Assembly (NCBI RefSeq): GCF_003846135.1 | Contig: NZ_RHHM01000010.1 | Location: 104,341 to 168,340, forward strand | Reading direction: 5' to 3' | Length of the DNA: 64,000 nt | Origin: Erwinia psidii | Lineage (GTDB): Bacteria > Pseudomonadota > Gammaproteobacteria > Enterobacterales > Enterobacteriaceae | Shown: one piece after another, positions 16,993-26,206 of the stretch | Layout of the letters: each line of letters begins with the position of its first letter | Position numbering within the stretch: the stretch's first letter is position 1 | Translations under genes and position numbers: made by a program | Notes under the pieces: generated by a model | What the model saw: the letters and a program-made list of their open reading frames with translations, nothing else | What the model was told of the DNA's origin: nothing | Database searches by the model: none

Positions 16993-18486
16993 TCAGAACA
17001 TCATTACCATCCACGGATAGGCAATCAGCATCATACCGCCGAGAAAGATTGCGCCAAAAATAGTCCCCAGCCGCCAGTAATCTTTGGTTGGCAAATATCC
17101 ACTGCCATAGTAAATAGGACTGGGGCCAGTACCGTAGGGAGTGATAATGCCCATTACGCCGAGCGAAGTGACCATCATCAGACAAAATACCGGCATATTG
17201 ATACCCGGAATTGATGCGGCAATGGTCAGTGTGGCAGGCAGTAACGCGGTGGTATGTGCCGTTGTGCTGGCAAACAGATAGTGCAGCAGGAAAAAAGCTA
17301 TCAACAGTACCACGGCAGAAACCTGTGGATCGTAGCCCTGCAAGAGCTGGCTCCCTTCTTTACCCAACCAGGCAATGAAGCCAACCCTGGCAAGGCCATC
17401 GGCCAGTGCCACCAGGGTGGCAAACCAGGCAAAGGTATTCCATGCTGGCTTATTGCTGGTGATATCATTCCAGCTCAGTACGCCAGTCCACAGCATCAGC
17501 ACAACCACCAACAGCGCGGCCATGGCGGGTTCAATCCAGCTGGCCGCAAAAATCCACATCAGCAGTGCCGCACAGACAAAAACCAACAGCAGAATTTCAT
17601 TGCGCGACAGTTTCCCCAGTTTTTCCAGTTCGCTGCTGGCCCAGCGTGGCACTTCATCGTTGACCTTCACTTCCGGTGGATAGAACCAGTATGCCAGCAA
17701 AGGCATGGTGAGGATCAGCAGCAGACCAAGCGGCAGAAAGGCGAGAAACCATGTTCCCCAGGTTATCTCAAATCCGGTAATGCTTTTAACCAGTGCCAGC
17801 GCCAACAGGTTTGGTGCCAGTGCCGATAAAAACATGGAGCTGGTGATACAGGCGGCGGTGATGGCGACCCACATCAGATAAGAGCCGATTTTACGGGCGC
17901 TGGGGTCGTCAGGTTTGGAGCCATACAGCGGCGGTAAATTAGCGATAACAGGATAGATGGTGCCGCCGCTGCGTGCGGTATTGGAGGGCGTGAACGGTGC
18001 TAACAGCAGGTCGGCAAAGGTGATGGCATAGCCCAGCGTAAGGCTGCGTCGCCCGAGATATTTCACCAGAATTAATGCCAGTCTGCGACCAAACCGGGTT
18101 TTGTCATAACCGGCTGCAAACATGAAAGCACCAAAAATCAGCCATACCGTTGAATTACCGAAGCCACTCACCGCCCATTTAAACGCCTCCGTGGGTATGT
18201 TAAACCGGGGATTTGCCATCTCCGTCGGACTGAACAGTAACCACTGGCTGAACAGCGCAATCGCAACCACCCCGGTCAGACCGATAACCGCGCCCGGTAG
18301 TGGTTCAAAAATCAGGCCGATAATCACCCCGACAAACACGGCAAAAAAGTGCCACGCATAGGGTTCCAGCCCGGCGGGAACTGGCAACAGTAACAGCAGA
18401 ATGGTCACCACCACGGGCAGTAACAGCATTATCAGGTGTTTCATCTGGCTCGCCGGAGCAGGAGCCGCACTCTGGGATTCACTCAT
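16993..18486 (-). CDS. DASS-family dicarboxylate/anion exchanger (CitT/TtdT-like)
   Basis: The 497-residue protein has about twelve membrane segments and the DASS family signature sequences (SNTARSGGTIYPVI near the first hairpin, STTAHTTALLPA near the second). These Ser-Asn-Thr type motifs bind carboxylate and sodium. Bacterial CitT/TtdT members exchange an incoming di- or tricarboxylate for succinate. The gene is divergent from a soluble fumarate reductase across about 720 bases, which makes fumarate/malate uptake with succinate release the most attractive role. Substrate choice is inference. Confidence 0.85.
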   Translation of the reverse strand: MSESQSAAPAPASQMKHLIMLLLPVVVTILLLLLPVPAGLEPYAWHFFAVFVGVIIGLIFEPLPGAVIGLTGVVAIALFSQWLLFSPTEMANPRFNIPTEAFKWAVSGFGNSTVWLIFGAFMFAAGYDKTRFGRRLALILVKYLGRRSLTLGYAITFADLLLAPFTPSNTARSGGTIYPVIANLPPLYGSKPDDPSARKIGSYLMWVAITAACITSSMFLSALAPNLLALALVKSITGFEITWGTWFLAFLPLGLLLILTMPLLAYWFYPPEVKVNDEVPRWASSELEKLGKLSRNEILLLVFVCAALLMWIFAASWIEPAMAALLVVVLMLWTGVLSWNDITSNKPAWNTFAWFATLVALADGLARVGFIAWLGKEGSQLLQGYDPQVSAVVLLIAFFLLHYLFASTTAHTTALLPATLTIAASIPGINMPVFCLMMVTSLGVMGIITPYGTGPSPIYYGSGYLPTKDYWRLGTIFGAIFLGGMMLIAYPWMVMMF

Positions 18487-19205
18487 CGCAAATTGATTCC
18501 ATTGTTTCCTGACCAGTTAATAACGCGGTGAAAAGCCAGGGCGGGGAGTGGGTCCTGTCGGGGCACCGTCCGCCGCTACTTTCGCCCGGAGTGGCGTCTC
18601 AGGGCGATGGTTTCATCGTGCTTTTTGGGGCCAGCATGGGGGTAATTACGCCAGCCAACACTGGCACTGGATTGTGCCGTGCAACCGGCATGGTTATTTT
18701 CACTCTGTTTAAAAATGGCAGCAAAATAAATTAACCTGCTTAATTTTTTACATAAAAACAGATGCTGTGCCGGTAGCGAAAATAAGGAAAAGCCGTTTTT
18801 CAGAATAAAAACAGGACATTTTCTGGCCACGTTTTAGTGTGGCTTTCAGCGAGTCAGGAATTAACACAGGCAATTGATATCCGTTACAACCATAAAGTCT
18901 GATACTGTAGAGTAAATTCCAGCAGATGCCAAATAATGTTGCTATCTTTATGATTTTGATAGTTTTAATTTGTGGCGCTTTATGGTTGATTTTTGGAAAT
19001 CAATAGTTGACACTTTATGGGTAAATAATATTTGCTGTTTATCAATCTGCCACTTTTGCAAGATGAAGATCATATTGCCGACGAACATTTGTCTGTCGAA
19101 AAGATACTATGTCTTTAATTGTAACAAATACCGGAGCGCTAATTCAGCCAACAATAAATTGTCCGCCAGAGCGTTTATAACCTCTACATATGGAGTTGCC
19201 CTGAC
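18487..19205. promoter_or_regulatory. Divergent regulatory region between transporter and fumarate reductase
   Basis: About 720 bases with no supported gene, AT-rich towards the reductase. It should carry the promoters for both genes and contains a perfect inverted repeat at 18986-19003. The length suggests room for more than one regulator. Confidence 0.5.
18986..19003. promoter_or_regulatory. Perfect 7-bp inverted repeat, possible anaerobic regulator site
   Basis: TTGATTT-TTGG-AAATCAA is a perfect palindrome with a four-base centre. A TTGACA hexamer follows at 19007. The arms recall the FNR half-site TTGAT, but the distance between the TTGAT and ATCAA cores is eight bases rather than FNR's four, so another dimeric regulator is possible. 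Confidence 0.45.
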
Positions 19206-21983
19206 ATGAATACGCTGACACCGATTCTGAATCCGCTTACCCTGCCCGGCGGGGCGGTACTGAAAAACCGCCTTCTGATGGCTCCCATGACTACCTGTAC
19301 CGGCTTTCATGATGGTTCTGTAACCAGTGAACTGGTGGAATATTACCGTGCCAGAGCGGGCAGCATCGGAACGGTTATTGTTGAATGCTGCTTTATCGAC
19401 CCCAAAGGTCCTGCGTTTCCTGGGGCCATTGGCATTGACAGCGACAACAAAATTCCGGGCCTTGGCAGAATTGCTGAGGCGATTAAGTCAGAAGGGTCGA
19501 CGGCCATCCTGCAAATTTATCACGGTGGCAGGATGGTGGAGCCGGAACTGATTGGTGGCAGAACGCCGGTTGCGCCGAGCGCCATCGCGGCTCCCCGTGA
19601 CGGGGCCACCACGCCGCAGGCGCTGACGGCGGAAGAGGTCGAGGTGATGGTGACGAAATTTGGCGATGCGGTTAACCGTGCCATTAAGGCCGGCTTTGAC
19701 GGCGTAGAAATTCACGGTGCCAATACTTACCTGATCCAGCAATTCTATTCGCCTAACTCCAACCAGCGCGAGGACAAATGGGGCGGCAGCCGTGAAAAAC
19801 GCACCGCCTTTCCGCTGGCGGTGTTGGACATCACACAGAAAATGGCGGCACGTTTTGCCCACGATGGTTTTATTATTGGCTATCGTTTTTCGCCGGAAGA
19901 ACTTGAAGTTCCCGGCATTTGCTTTGAGGACACGCTCTTTCTGCTGGAGAAGCTTGCGGCGCAGGGACTGGACTATGTGCATTTTTCCGTGGGACAACTG
20001 TTGCGGTCTTCGATTGTGGATACTGACGATCCCACCCCGCTGATCGCCAGATTTCTGGCGATGCGCTCGCCGGTGCTGGCGAAAGTGCCGGTGATCGGTG
20101 TCGGGGGCGTGGTGAATAAGGCGGATGCGGAAAACGCACTGAAGCAGGGCTTTGATCTGGTGGCGGTGGGTAAGGCCTGTATTGCTTATCCTGACTGGGC
20201 CGATCGTATTATCAACAATCACCACCTTGAATTGTTTATCGACAGCAATCAGCGTGAAGCTCTGAAAATACCGGAGCCGCTGTGGCGCTTCTCGCTGGTC
20301 GATGCGATGATCCGTGATACCAGCGTCAGCGGGCGAAAATACAAAGCGGGCGTCTGGCAGGAAAAGGTCGAATCCGAGGCGCTCAAGCTGAAAATCAACG
20401 TGACCCTGGACACCGATCGTATCACCGATATCAGCCTGGTGCCCGATGACTCACTTGACGTCGATTTCACCACCACCTTTGACAGCCTGCGTTCGCGCAT
20501 CCTGGTAGCCAACAGCCCGCACGTCGATGCAATTACCGGGGCCACCACCCAGAGTGAGGCGCTGAAAAAAGCGGTCTCCCGCGCGCTGACCACCTCCAGT
20601 AAAGAGCATGTCATTGAAGAGGGCGGTAATCCGCAGGCGCCCCAGCGCTTTGATGTGGTGGTTATCGGCAGCGGCGGTGCCGGCCTTGCCGCGGCCATTC
20701 AGGCCCATGATGAGGGGGCGCATGTGGCGATCATTGAAAAAATGCCGACCATCGGTGGCAACACCATCAAGGCGTCGGTGGGAATGAACGCGGCAGAAAC
20801 CCGCTTCCAGCAACTAAAAGGCATTGAGGACAGTAAGGACCTGTTCTACAGCGAAACACTGAAAGGCGGAAAATTTAAAAATAACCCGGCGCTGTTGCAG
20901 ACCTTTGTTGACCTTGCCCCGGACGCCGTGGAGTGGCTGGCGGCAAAAGGGATAGCACTGAACTCGCTGACTATCACTGGTGGTATGAGTATTGAGCGCA
21001 CCCATCGTCCTGCTGACCACTCAGCGGTTGGTGGCTTTCTGATAAGCGGATTGGTGAAGAATATTAACCAACGTAATATTGATGTGCTGCTGGAAACCTC
21101 AGTGGATGACATTCTGTTTGAAAATGGCGCGGTAAGCGGCGTTCGCGTGGTGGATGAATACAACGACAGCCGGGTGCTGAATGCCAAAAGCGTGATCGTT
21201 GCCACCGGCGGATTCAGTGCCAACCGCGAGATGGTGGTCAGCTACCGGCCAGAGCTGGAAGGCTTTGTCACCACTAACCATAAAGGGGCGACCGGCAGCG
21301 GTATTGCCCTGCTACAAAAAATTGGCGCGGGTAGCGTGGACATGGCGGAGATCCAAATCCATCCGACCGTTGAGCAAACCACTTCCTATCTGATTTCAGA
21401 GGCTATTCGTGGCGGAGGGGCGATTCTGGTCAGCCAGGCGGGCCTGCGCTTTTACAATGAAATGGAAACCCGCGACAAGGTTTCGGCGGCCATTATTGCG
21501 CTAGCGGAAAAAAGTGCCTGGGTTATTTTTGACGATGAAGTGCGGCGCAATAACAAAGCGGCTGATGAATATATCGCCAAAGGATTTGTGCTCAGCGCGC
21601 CGTCACCACAGGAACTGGCGGTGAAGCTCAATATGGATTTTCATGCATTACTGGCCTCACTGGAACGTTACAATCTCTTTGTGGAAAACCAGCTGGATGA
21701 GGACTTTGGCCGTAAAACGGCGATGCGCCACCCACTGAAACAGGCACCGTTTTATGCTATTCGCGTGGCACCGGGGGTCCATCACACCATGGGTGGCGTT
21801 ACGGTGAATACCGATACTGCGGTGCTGGATGCACAACAGCAGATAATCCCGGGAGCCTGGGCCGCGGGGGAAGTGGTGGGCGGCATTCACGGCGCTAACC
21901 GGATCGGCGGTAATGCGGTGGCCGACATTATTATCTTTGGCATGCTTGCGGGGCGAAAAGCCGCTGCTTTTTCTCGCCGCTAA
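19206..21983 (+). CDS. Soluble three-domain NADH:fumarate reductase (OYE + FMN_bind + FAD)
   Basis: The 925-residue protein fuses three modules. Residues 1-370 are an Old Yellow Enzyme-like FMN domain (LKNRLLMAPMTT, GFDGVEIHGAN). Residues 385-460 are an FMN_bind domain with DAITGATT, where Thr447 should receive FMN covalently from ApbE. From about 480 to the end is a flavocytochrome c-type fumarate reductase domain (VVIGSGGAGLAAAIQA, HPTVEQTTSY, HHTMGGVTV, GANRIGGNA). This is the layout of the cytoplasmic NADH-dependent fumarate reductase described in Klebsiella pneumoniae. It would use fumarate as an electron sink to reoxidise NADH. No apbE gene is nearby. The divergent anion exchanger fits substrate supply. 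There is no signal peptide. Confidence 0.9.
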   Translation: MNTLTPILNPLTLPGGAVLKNRLLMAPMTTCTGFHDGSVTSELVEYYRARAGSIGTVIVECCFIDPKGPAFPGAIGIDSDNKIPGLGRIAEAIKSEGSTAILQIYHGGRMVEPELIGGRTPVAPSAIAAPRDGATTPQALTAEEVEVMVTKFGDAVNRAIKAGFDGVEIHGANTYLIQQFYSPNSNQREDKWGGSREKRTAFPLAVLDITQKMAARFAHDGFIIGYRFSPEELEVPGICFEDTLFLLEKLAAQGLDYVHFSVGQLLRSSIVDTDDPTPLIARFLAMRSPVLAKVPVIGVGGVVNKADAENALKQGFDLVAVGKACIAYPDWADRIINNHHLELFIDSNQREALKIPEPLWRFSLVDAMIRDTSVSGRKYKAGVWQEKVESEALKLKINVTLDTDRITDISLVPDDSLDVDFTTTFDSLRSRILVANSPHVDAITGATTQSEALKKAVSRALTTSSKEHVIEEGGNPQAPQRFDVVVIGSGGAGLAAAIQAHDEGAHVAIIEKMPTIGGNTIKASVGMNAAETRFQQLKGIEDSKDLFYSETLKGGKFKNNPALLQTFVDLAPDAVEWLAAKGIALNSLTITGGMSIERTHRPADHSAVGGFLISGLVKNINQRNIDVLLETSVDDILFENGAVSGVRVVDEYNDSRVLNAKSVIVATGGFSANREMVVSYRPELEGFVTTNHKGATGSGIALLQKIGAGSVDMAEIQIHPTVEQTTSYLISEAIRGGGAILVSQAGLRFYNEMETRDKVSAAIIALAEKSAWVIFDDEVRRNNKAADEYIAKGFVLSAPSPQELAVKLNMDFHALLASLERYNLFVENQLDEDFGRKTAMRHPLKQAPFYAIRVAPGVHHTMGGVTVNTDTAVLDAQQQIIPGAWAAGEVVGGIHGANRIGGNAVADIIIFGMLAGRKAAAFSRR

Positions 21984-22137
21984 CGCTGACCGCCACACCC
22001 ATACAGCCGGGTGGGTGTGCATCGCTGAGTGGAATAATCGTCAACCCAGGCTGACGGCAGCATAAACAGCGGCCGCTTTTTCTCGCCGCTAACGCTGACC
22101 GCCACACCCATACAGCCGGGTGGGTGTGCATCGCTGA
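21966..22137. repeat. Two copies of a 63-bp direct repeat, 109 bp apart
   Basis: Bases 21966-22028 and 22075-22137 are identical. The sequence between them and after the second copy is also similar, so a unit of about 109 bp has been duplicated. The first copy contains the last codons and stop of the reductase gene. Each copy carries a hairpin, CACACCCA paired with TGGGTGTG (21994-22019 and 22103-22128). Confidence 0.9.
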
Positions 22138-22254
22138 ACTGAATAATCAGCAACGCAGGTTCACCGCGGCATAAATTAAGCGTGCTGTCAGGCAACTTTT
22201 CGCAACCTGCATTAAACTGGCTCCATAAATCAATTTCCGGCACTGGAGCACGCG

Positions 22255-22818
22255 ATGAAAAATATCCTGAGTACCTTCACCCTGGCCGCAACCCTCATCC
22301 TGACCGCTGGCGCGTTTAGTGCACAGGCGGCGCTGCCTGTGGGTGCCAAAGCCCCTGATTTTGAACTGCAGGGCGCGCTGGGTGGAAAACCAGTCACCTT
22401 CTCACTGCAACAGGCACTGCAAAAAGGGCCGGTAGTGCTCTATTTTTTTCCGGCTGCCTTCAGCGCGGGCTGTACCCTTGAAGCGCATGATTTTGCCGAG
22501 GCCACTGACAGCTTCAACAAAAACGGCGCGACTGTGGTTGGCGTGACCGCGGGCAACACCGATCAGGTGAGTGATTTCTCGAAGCTGGAATGTCGCAATA
22601 AATTTGCCGTTGCCGCCGATCCGGGCGCGAAGGTCGCGGCGCAGTACCAGACCACCATGCAGATGAAAGGCAAAACCCTCTCTGAGCGCACCTCCTTTGT
22701 TATCGCCCCGGACCACAGCATCCTGCTCAGTTACACCGATCGCAATCCTGACAGCCACATTCAGAAGGCGCTTGACGCGGTGAAAGCCTGGCATCAGTCA
22801 CATCCGGTGGCCCATTAA
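22255..22818 (+). CDS. Periplasmic peroxiredoxin (AhpC/TSA, BCP-like)
   Basis: The 187-residue protein has a Sec signal peptide ending in AQAA. It is followed by a thioredoxin-fold peroxiredoxin domain (VGAKAPDFELQG...). The peroxidatic Cys73 sits in PAAFSAGCT, which keeps the P-x3-S/T-x2-C pattern, and Cys113 in LECRNKF may be the resolving residue. Peroxiredoxins reduce hydrogen peroxide and organic hydroperoxides. Here the signal peptide places the activity in the periplasm, where a membrane electron donor is required. The next gene, 18 bases away, encodes one. Confidence 0.88.
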   Translation: MKNILSTFTLAATLILTAGAFSAQAALPVGAKAPDFELQGALGGKPVTFSLQQALQKGPVVLYFFPAAFSAGCTLEAHDFAEATDSFNKNGATVVGVTAGNTDQVSDFSKLECRNKFAVAADPGAKVAAQYQTTMQMKGKTLSERTSFVIAPDHSILLSYTDRNPDSHIQKALDAVKAWHQSHPVAH

Positions 22819-22836
22819 CTCCCGGCGAGGTCAGCC

Positions 22837-24057
22837 ATGTTGACAGCCCTGTTGGCCGCCTTTGCCGGCGGCATTATTCTTAACCTTATGCCGTGCGTTT
22901 TTCCGGTTGTTTCCCTTAAGGCGATTGGCTTACTGCGTCATCAGGGCCAGCAGAACCGCGCCCGTCGTGAAGGGCTGGGCTTTTTGCTGGGGGTGCTGGT
23001 CAGTATGATGATGCTGGCCGGCATACTGCTGACAGCCCGTGCGGGTGGAGCCGCCGTGGGATGGGGATTTCAGCTTCAGTCACCGCTGGTGATTGCTATT
23101 CTGGCGCTGGTTATTCTGGCTTCAGCACTCAATTTGCTGGGCGTATTCGAAGTGGGACTGTCGCTACAGCGCGTCGGTGAAATAAACGGCGGCAAAGGGG
23201 CCTTTGTTCGTTCAGCGCTGACCGGCGCGCTGGCCATCGTGATTGCCACGCCATGCTCAGCGCCCTTTATGGCCAGCGCTGTCGGTTATGCCCTGTTACA
23301 ACCTCCGGCGGTGGCGCTGGCGGTATTTTTCTCACTGGCACTGGGATTTGCCGCGCCTTTTACCCTGTTGTCCCTGTATCCGGCGCTGGCGAACCGGTTA
23401 CCGCGCCCCGGCAGCTGGATGGCGGTGCTGAAGCAGGCGCTGGCTTTTCCGATGCTGGCCGCCTGGGCGTGGCTGGTCTGGGTACTGGCACAGCAGGCAG
23501 GGACCACGGCACTTGGCACATTACTGGTCTGTTCCGTGGTAGCAGGTTTTGCGGCCTGGCTGTACGGCATCGCCCAGCAACGGCGCATCGTCGGTAAAGG
23601 ATATCGTCTCACGGCTGCCGTCGTACTGCTGCTTATCGTCGCCATTGTGGTGCCGCTGCCGACAGTCATGCATCCCGCCGCGCCAGCCCGTGAGGAAAGC
23701 ATCACCCGGATTAACTGGACGCCGCAGAACGTGCAGCAAGCGCGTAGGGATGACAGGCCCATTTTTGTGAATTTTACCGCGTCATGGTGCATAACCTGCC
23801 AGGTCAATGAGCGAACCTCGCTTTCCACTCCGGCGGTGCAAGAGGCGCTGGCGAAGACCGGCACCCGCTATATGGTGGCCGACTCGACTAAATTTAATCC
23901 CGATGTGGAAGATGCGCTCAGTCAGTTCGGGCAGGGAGGACTACCGCTGTATGTGGTTTATCCCGCAGATGGCGGCCAGCCGGAGGTATTACCTCAGATA
24001 TTAACGCCCGTGATAGTGGTGAATGCATTAATCAGGGCCGCCGGTAAAAAAGGCTGA
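22837..24057 (+). CDS. DsbD-like transmembrane electron carrier with C-terminal thioredoxin domain
   Basis: The 406-residue protein lacks the N-terminal immunoglobulin-like domain of classical DsbD. It has a CcdA/DsbD-type eight-helix core with membrane cysteines Cys20 (LMPCVFP) and Cys140 (ATPCSAPFM). A periplasmic thioredoxin domain follows, with Cys318-x-x-Cys321 (SWCITC). Such proteins pass electrons from cytoplasmic thioredoxin to periplasmic partners. The GAGG ribosome binding site and the short spacing after the peroxiredoxin gene argue that the peroxiredoxin is the substrate. The length fits short ScsB/CcdA-Trx fusions rather than full DsbD (about 560). Confidence 0.88.
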   Translation: MLTALLAAFAGGIILNLMPCVFPVVSLKAIGLLRHQGQQNRARREGLGFLLGVLVSMMMLAGILLTARAGGAAVGWGFQLQSPLVIAILALVILASALNLLGVFEVGLSLQRVGEINGGKGAFVRSALTGALAIVIATPCSAPFMASAVGYALLQPPAVALAVFFSLALGFAAPFTLLSLYPALANRLPRPGSWMAVLKQALAFPMLAAWAWLVWVLAQQAGTTALGTLLVCSVVAGFAAWLYGIAQQRRIVGKGYRLTAAVVLLLIVAIVVPLPTVMHPAAPAREESITRINWTPQNVQQARRDDRPIFVNFTASWCITCQVNERTSLSTPAVQEALAKTGTRYMVADSTKFNPDVEDALSQFGQGGLPLYVVYPADGGQPEVLPQILTPVIVVNALIRAAGKKG

Positions 24058-24535
24058 CCGAACAGCGCAACCCTCCGGTGGGGCCATTAAATAATAACCC
24101 GCTACGAGGGCTTACCGGTGAAGCAGGGCGGGATACTGTTTCAGAAGCCGTCATTTTCACATCCCTTATGGTGGCGATTGCCGTCTCTGTGCCCGGTTGT
24201 TTTCTGGCGCTGAACCCGCTTATTAGCTAACCGGAGCCCCGATTTTGCCTGTTGCGGGCAAACCGTCTGAGCTGAGGGCGACTGAATGCAGGTATGGTTA
24301 TTCTGTGAAACGGTTGTTCAATACACTGAAGTAAAAGAAATCCGCTATTACCCTCGCGCACTCACCGCAGAATGCTCTGCATTTACCTTTGCGACAGAAT
24401 TAATCCTGTACTAAAAGCGATTGATAAGAACATCTCATTATTTATTGACCATCAGAACTATCCGGTTATTTGTCTGATATCCTCGCCACCAGAACTTACG
24501 AAATCCTTACAATAAAAAACTTAAATTATTTCATT
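24058..24535. other. Intergenic gap with a possible membrane-protein remnant
   Basis: Bases 24094-24231 are open in one frame and encode a hydrophobic end (...SLMVAIAVSVPGCFLALNPLIS). It has no plausible start, so it may be the tail of a lost transporter gene. The last 100 bases are AT-rich and probably hold the cdiB promoter. Confidence 0.35.
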
Positions 24536-26200
24536 ATGATATCTCAAACAGGGAAGTCTCTGGCACTGTGCGCCAGTCTGATAATTTTTAATACCGTCGC
24601 CGCACCGTTAACCCCAGCGGACCGTGATTTTATTCAGCAACAGCAGCAGCAGCGTCTGCAACAGGACCAGCAGCAACGCGACGCAATCTGGCAGGCGGTC
24701 TCGCCGCCGGGCAGACCGGTTGAGGCTGCCGGCCAGCCTGGTCCCTGTTTTGTCATCAACCAGATTGCTGTTCACAACGCCACATTACTTTCTCCCCGAC
24801 AGCAACAACGGCTGGCAGCCCCTTATCTTCATCGCTGCCTGAATCTGGCCAGTATTAATGCGCTGGTAAACCGCATTTCCAACTGGTATATGCAACGCGG
24901 CTATATCACCAGCCGGGCATTTTTAACCGAGCAGGATTTATCCTCCGGCACACTGACCGTGCAGGTACTGGAAGGAAAAGTGGAAGCCATTCATCTGGAG
25001 GGGAAAGCGTCGCTGATGTTGCGGACGGTCTTCCCCGGCGTAACAGGCAGCATTCTCAACCTGCGTGATATTGAGCAGGGAATGGAACAGATTAACCGCG
25101 TGCGTACCACGCCGGTTCAGATCGATATTCAGCCCGCCACGCATGCCGGTTATTCCATTATTAATCTGACCGGCAAACCGGAATTTCCTGTTGGCGTCAC
25201 CCTCGGATTTGATAACAGCGGCCAGCGTAGCACCGGCACCGGACAGGTGACAGGGTCACTTACTGCGAATAATCTGCTGGGCGTGGCGGACCGCTGGACG
25301 CTGAGCGGGGGCCGAAGCAGCGCCTTCAGCCCGTGGCATGATGCGCAAAACCTCCAGGCCGGCGTCAGTGTGCCTTATGGTTACGGCCTGCTGGATTACA
25401 GCTACAGCTGGAGCAACTATCGCCGCAGCTTTGTCAGCGATGATTTCACCTGGCTGAGCAATGGTAATAACCGTGCACATCGCCTTAACGGCTCCTGGGT
25501 ACTTTTTCGCAACGGTGATATCAAAACCGGCCTGGACGTTGGCCTGAATCACTACGTCAGCCATAACTACCTCAACAGTGCGCTGTTACAAAGCAGCAGT
25601 CGTAAAATGACCAGCCTGCAGGTCGGTCTGAATCACACCCAGAAAATCGCCGGGGGGGTGGCCACACTCAACCCGACGTTCAGTCGTGGTATGCCCTGGT
25701 TCGACGCAGAGAGTGACCAGAGTAAAAACGGCGATCTACCCAAAGCCAGTTTTCGTAAATGGAGCCTCACCGGTAGCTATCAGCGGCCGCTGACCAGCCG
25801 CCTGTGGTGGCTCAGCAGCTTCTATGCCCAGTGGTCACCCGATCGTCTGTATAGCAGTGAACGCCTGACGCTGGGGGGCGAAAGCTCGGTACGTGGCTAC
25901 AAAGAACAATATCTGTCCGCCGATGCGGGGGGATACCTGCGTAACGAACTGAATTACACCCTGTTTACGCTGCCGTGGCTGGGAAACGTCAGCGCCCTTG
26001 CGGCGGCGGATGGGGGCTGGCTGAAAAGCGATGCGCAGAACAGCGGGTTCACCGGCACCCTGTGGGGCAGTGCCGTCGGGCTGGCCACCCGCAATCAACA
26101 TATTTACACCCAGTACACCCTTGCGGTGCCGCTCAGTTATCCCGGCTATCTGCAACCGGATCGTGTCACTGTCTATGCCCGGGTCGGGCTGGTCTTTTAA
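24536..26200 (+). CDS. cdiB: CdiB/ShlB-type two-partner secretion transporter
   Basis: CdiB is the outer-membrane barrel that exports CdiA. I took the ATG at 24536 because it opens directly into a signal peptide (MISQTGKSLALCASL...). An in-frame TTG at 24470 would only add a non-secretory leader. After a Gln-rich N-terminal helix (residues 30-55) come two POTRA domains (FVINQIAV... and VEAIHLEG...). The 16-strand barrel has the FhaC/ShlB signature LGGESSVRGYKE, whose Arg reaches into the pore, and ends in Phe (ARVGLVF). The 555-residue length is normal. CdiA starts six bases later, so the two are cotranscribed. Confidence 0.93.
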   Translation: MISQTGKSLALCASLIIFNTVAAPLTPADRDFIQQQQQQRLQQDQQQRDAIWQAVSPPGRPVEAAGQPGPCFVINQIAVHNATLLSPRQQQRLAAPYLHRCLNLASINALVNRISNWYMQRGYITSRAFLTEQDLSSGTLTVQVLEGKVEAIHLEGKASLMLRTVFPGVTGSILNLRDIEQGMEQINRVRTTPVQIDIQPATHAGYSIINLTGKPEFPVGVTLGFDNSGQRSTGTGQVTGSLTANNLLGVADRWTLSGGRSSAFSPWHDAQNLQAGVSVPYGYGLLDYSYSWSNYRRSFVSDDFTWLSNGNNRAHRLNGSWVLFRNGDIKTGLDVGLNHYVSHNYLNSALLQSSSRKMTSLQVGLNHTQKIAGGVATLNPTFSRGMPWFDAESDQSKNGDLPKASFRKWSLTGSYQRPLTSRLWWLSSFYAQWSPDRLYSSERLTLGGESSVRGYKEQYLSADAGGYLRNELNYTLFTLPWLGNVSALAAADGGWLKSDAQNSGFTGTLWGSAVGLATRNQHIYTQYTLAVPLSYPGYLQPDRVTVYARVGLVF

Positions 26201-26206
26201 GAGAAA

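Noticed and set aside
24094..24231. Hydrophobic open stretch before cdiB
   Set aside because: There is no start codon in a sensible position. It was recorded only as a possible remnant in the gap note.
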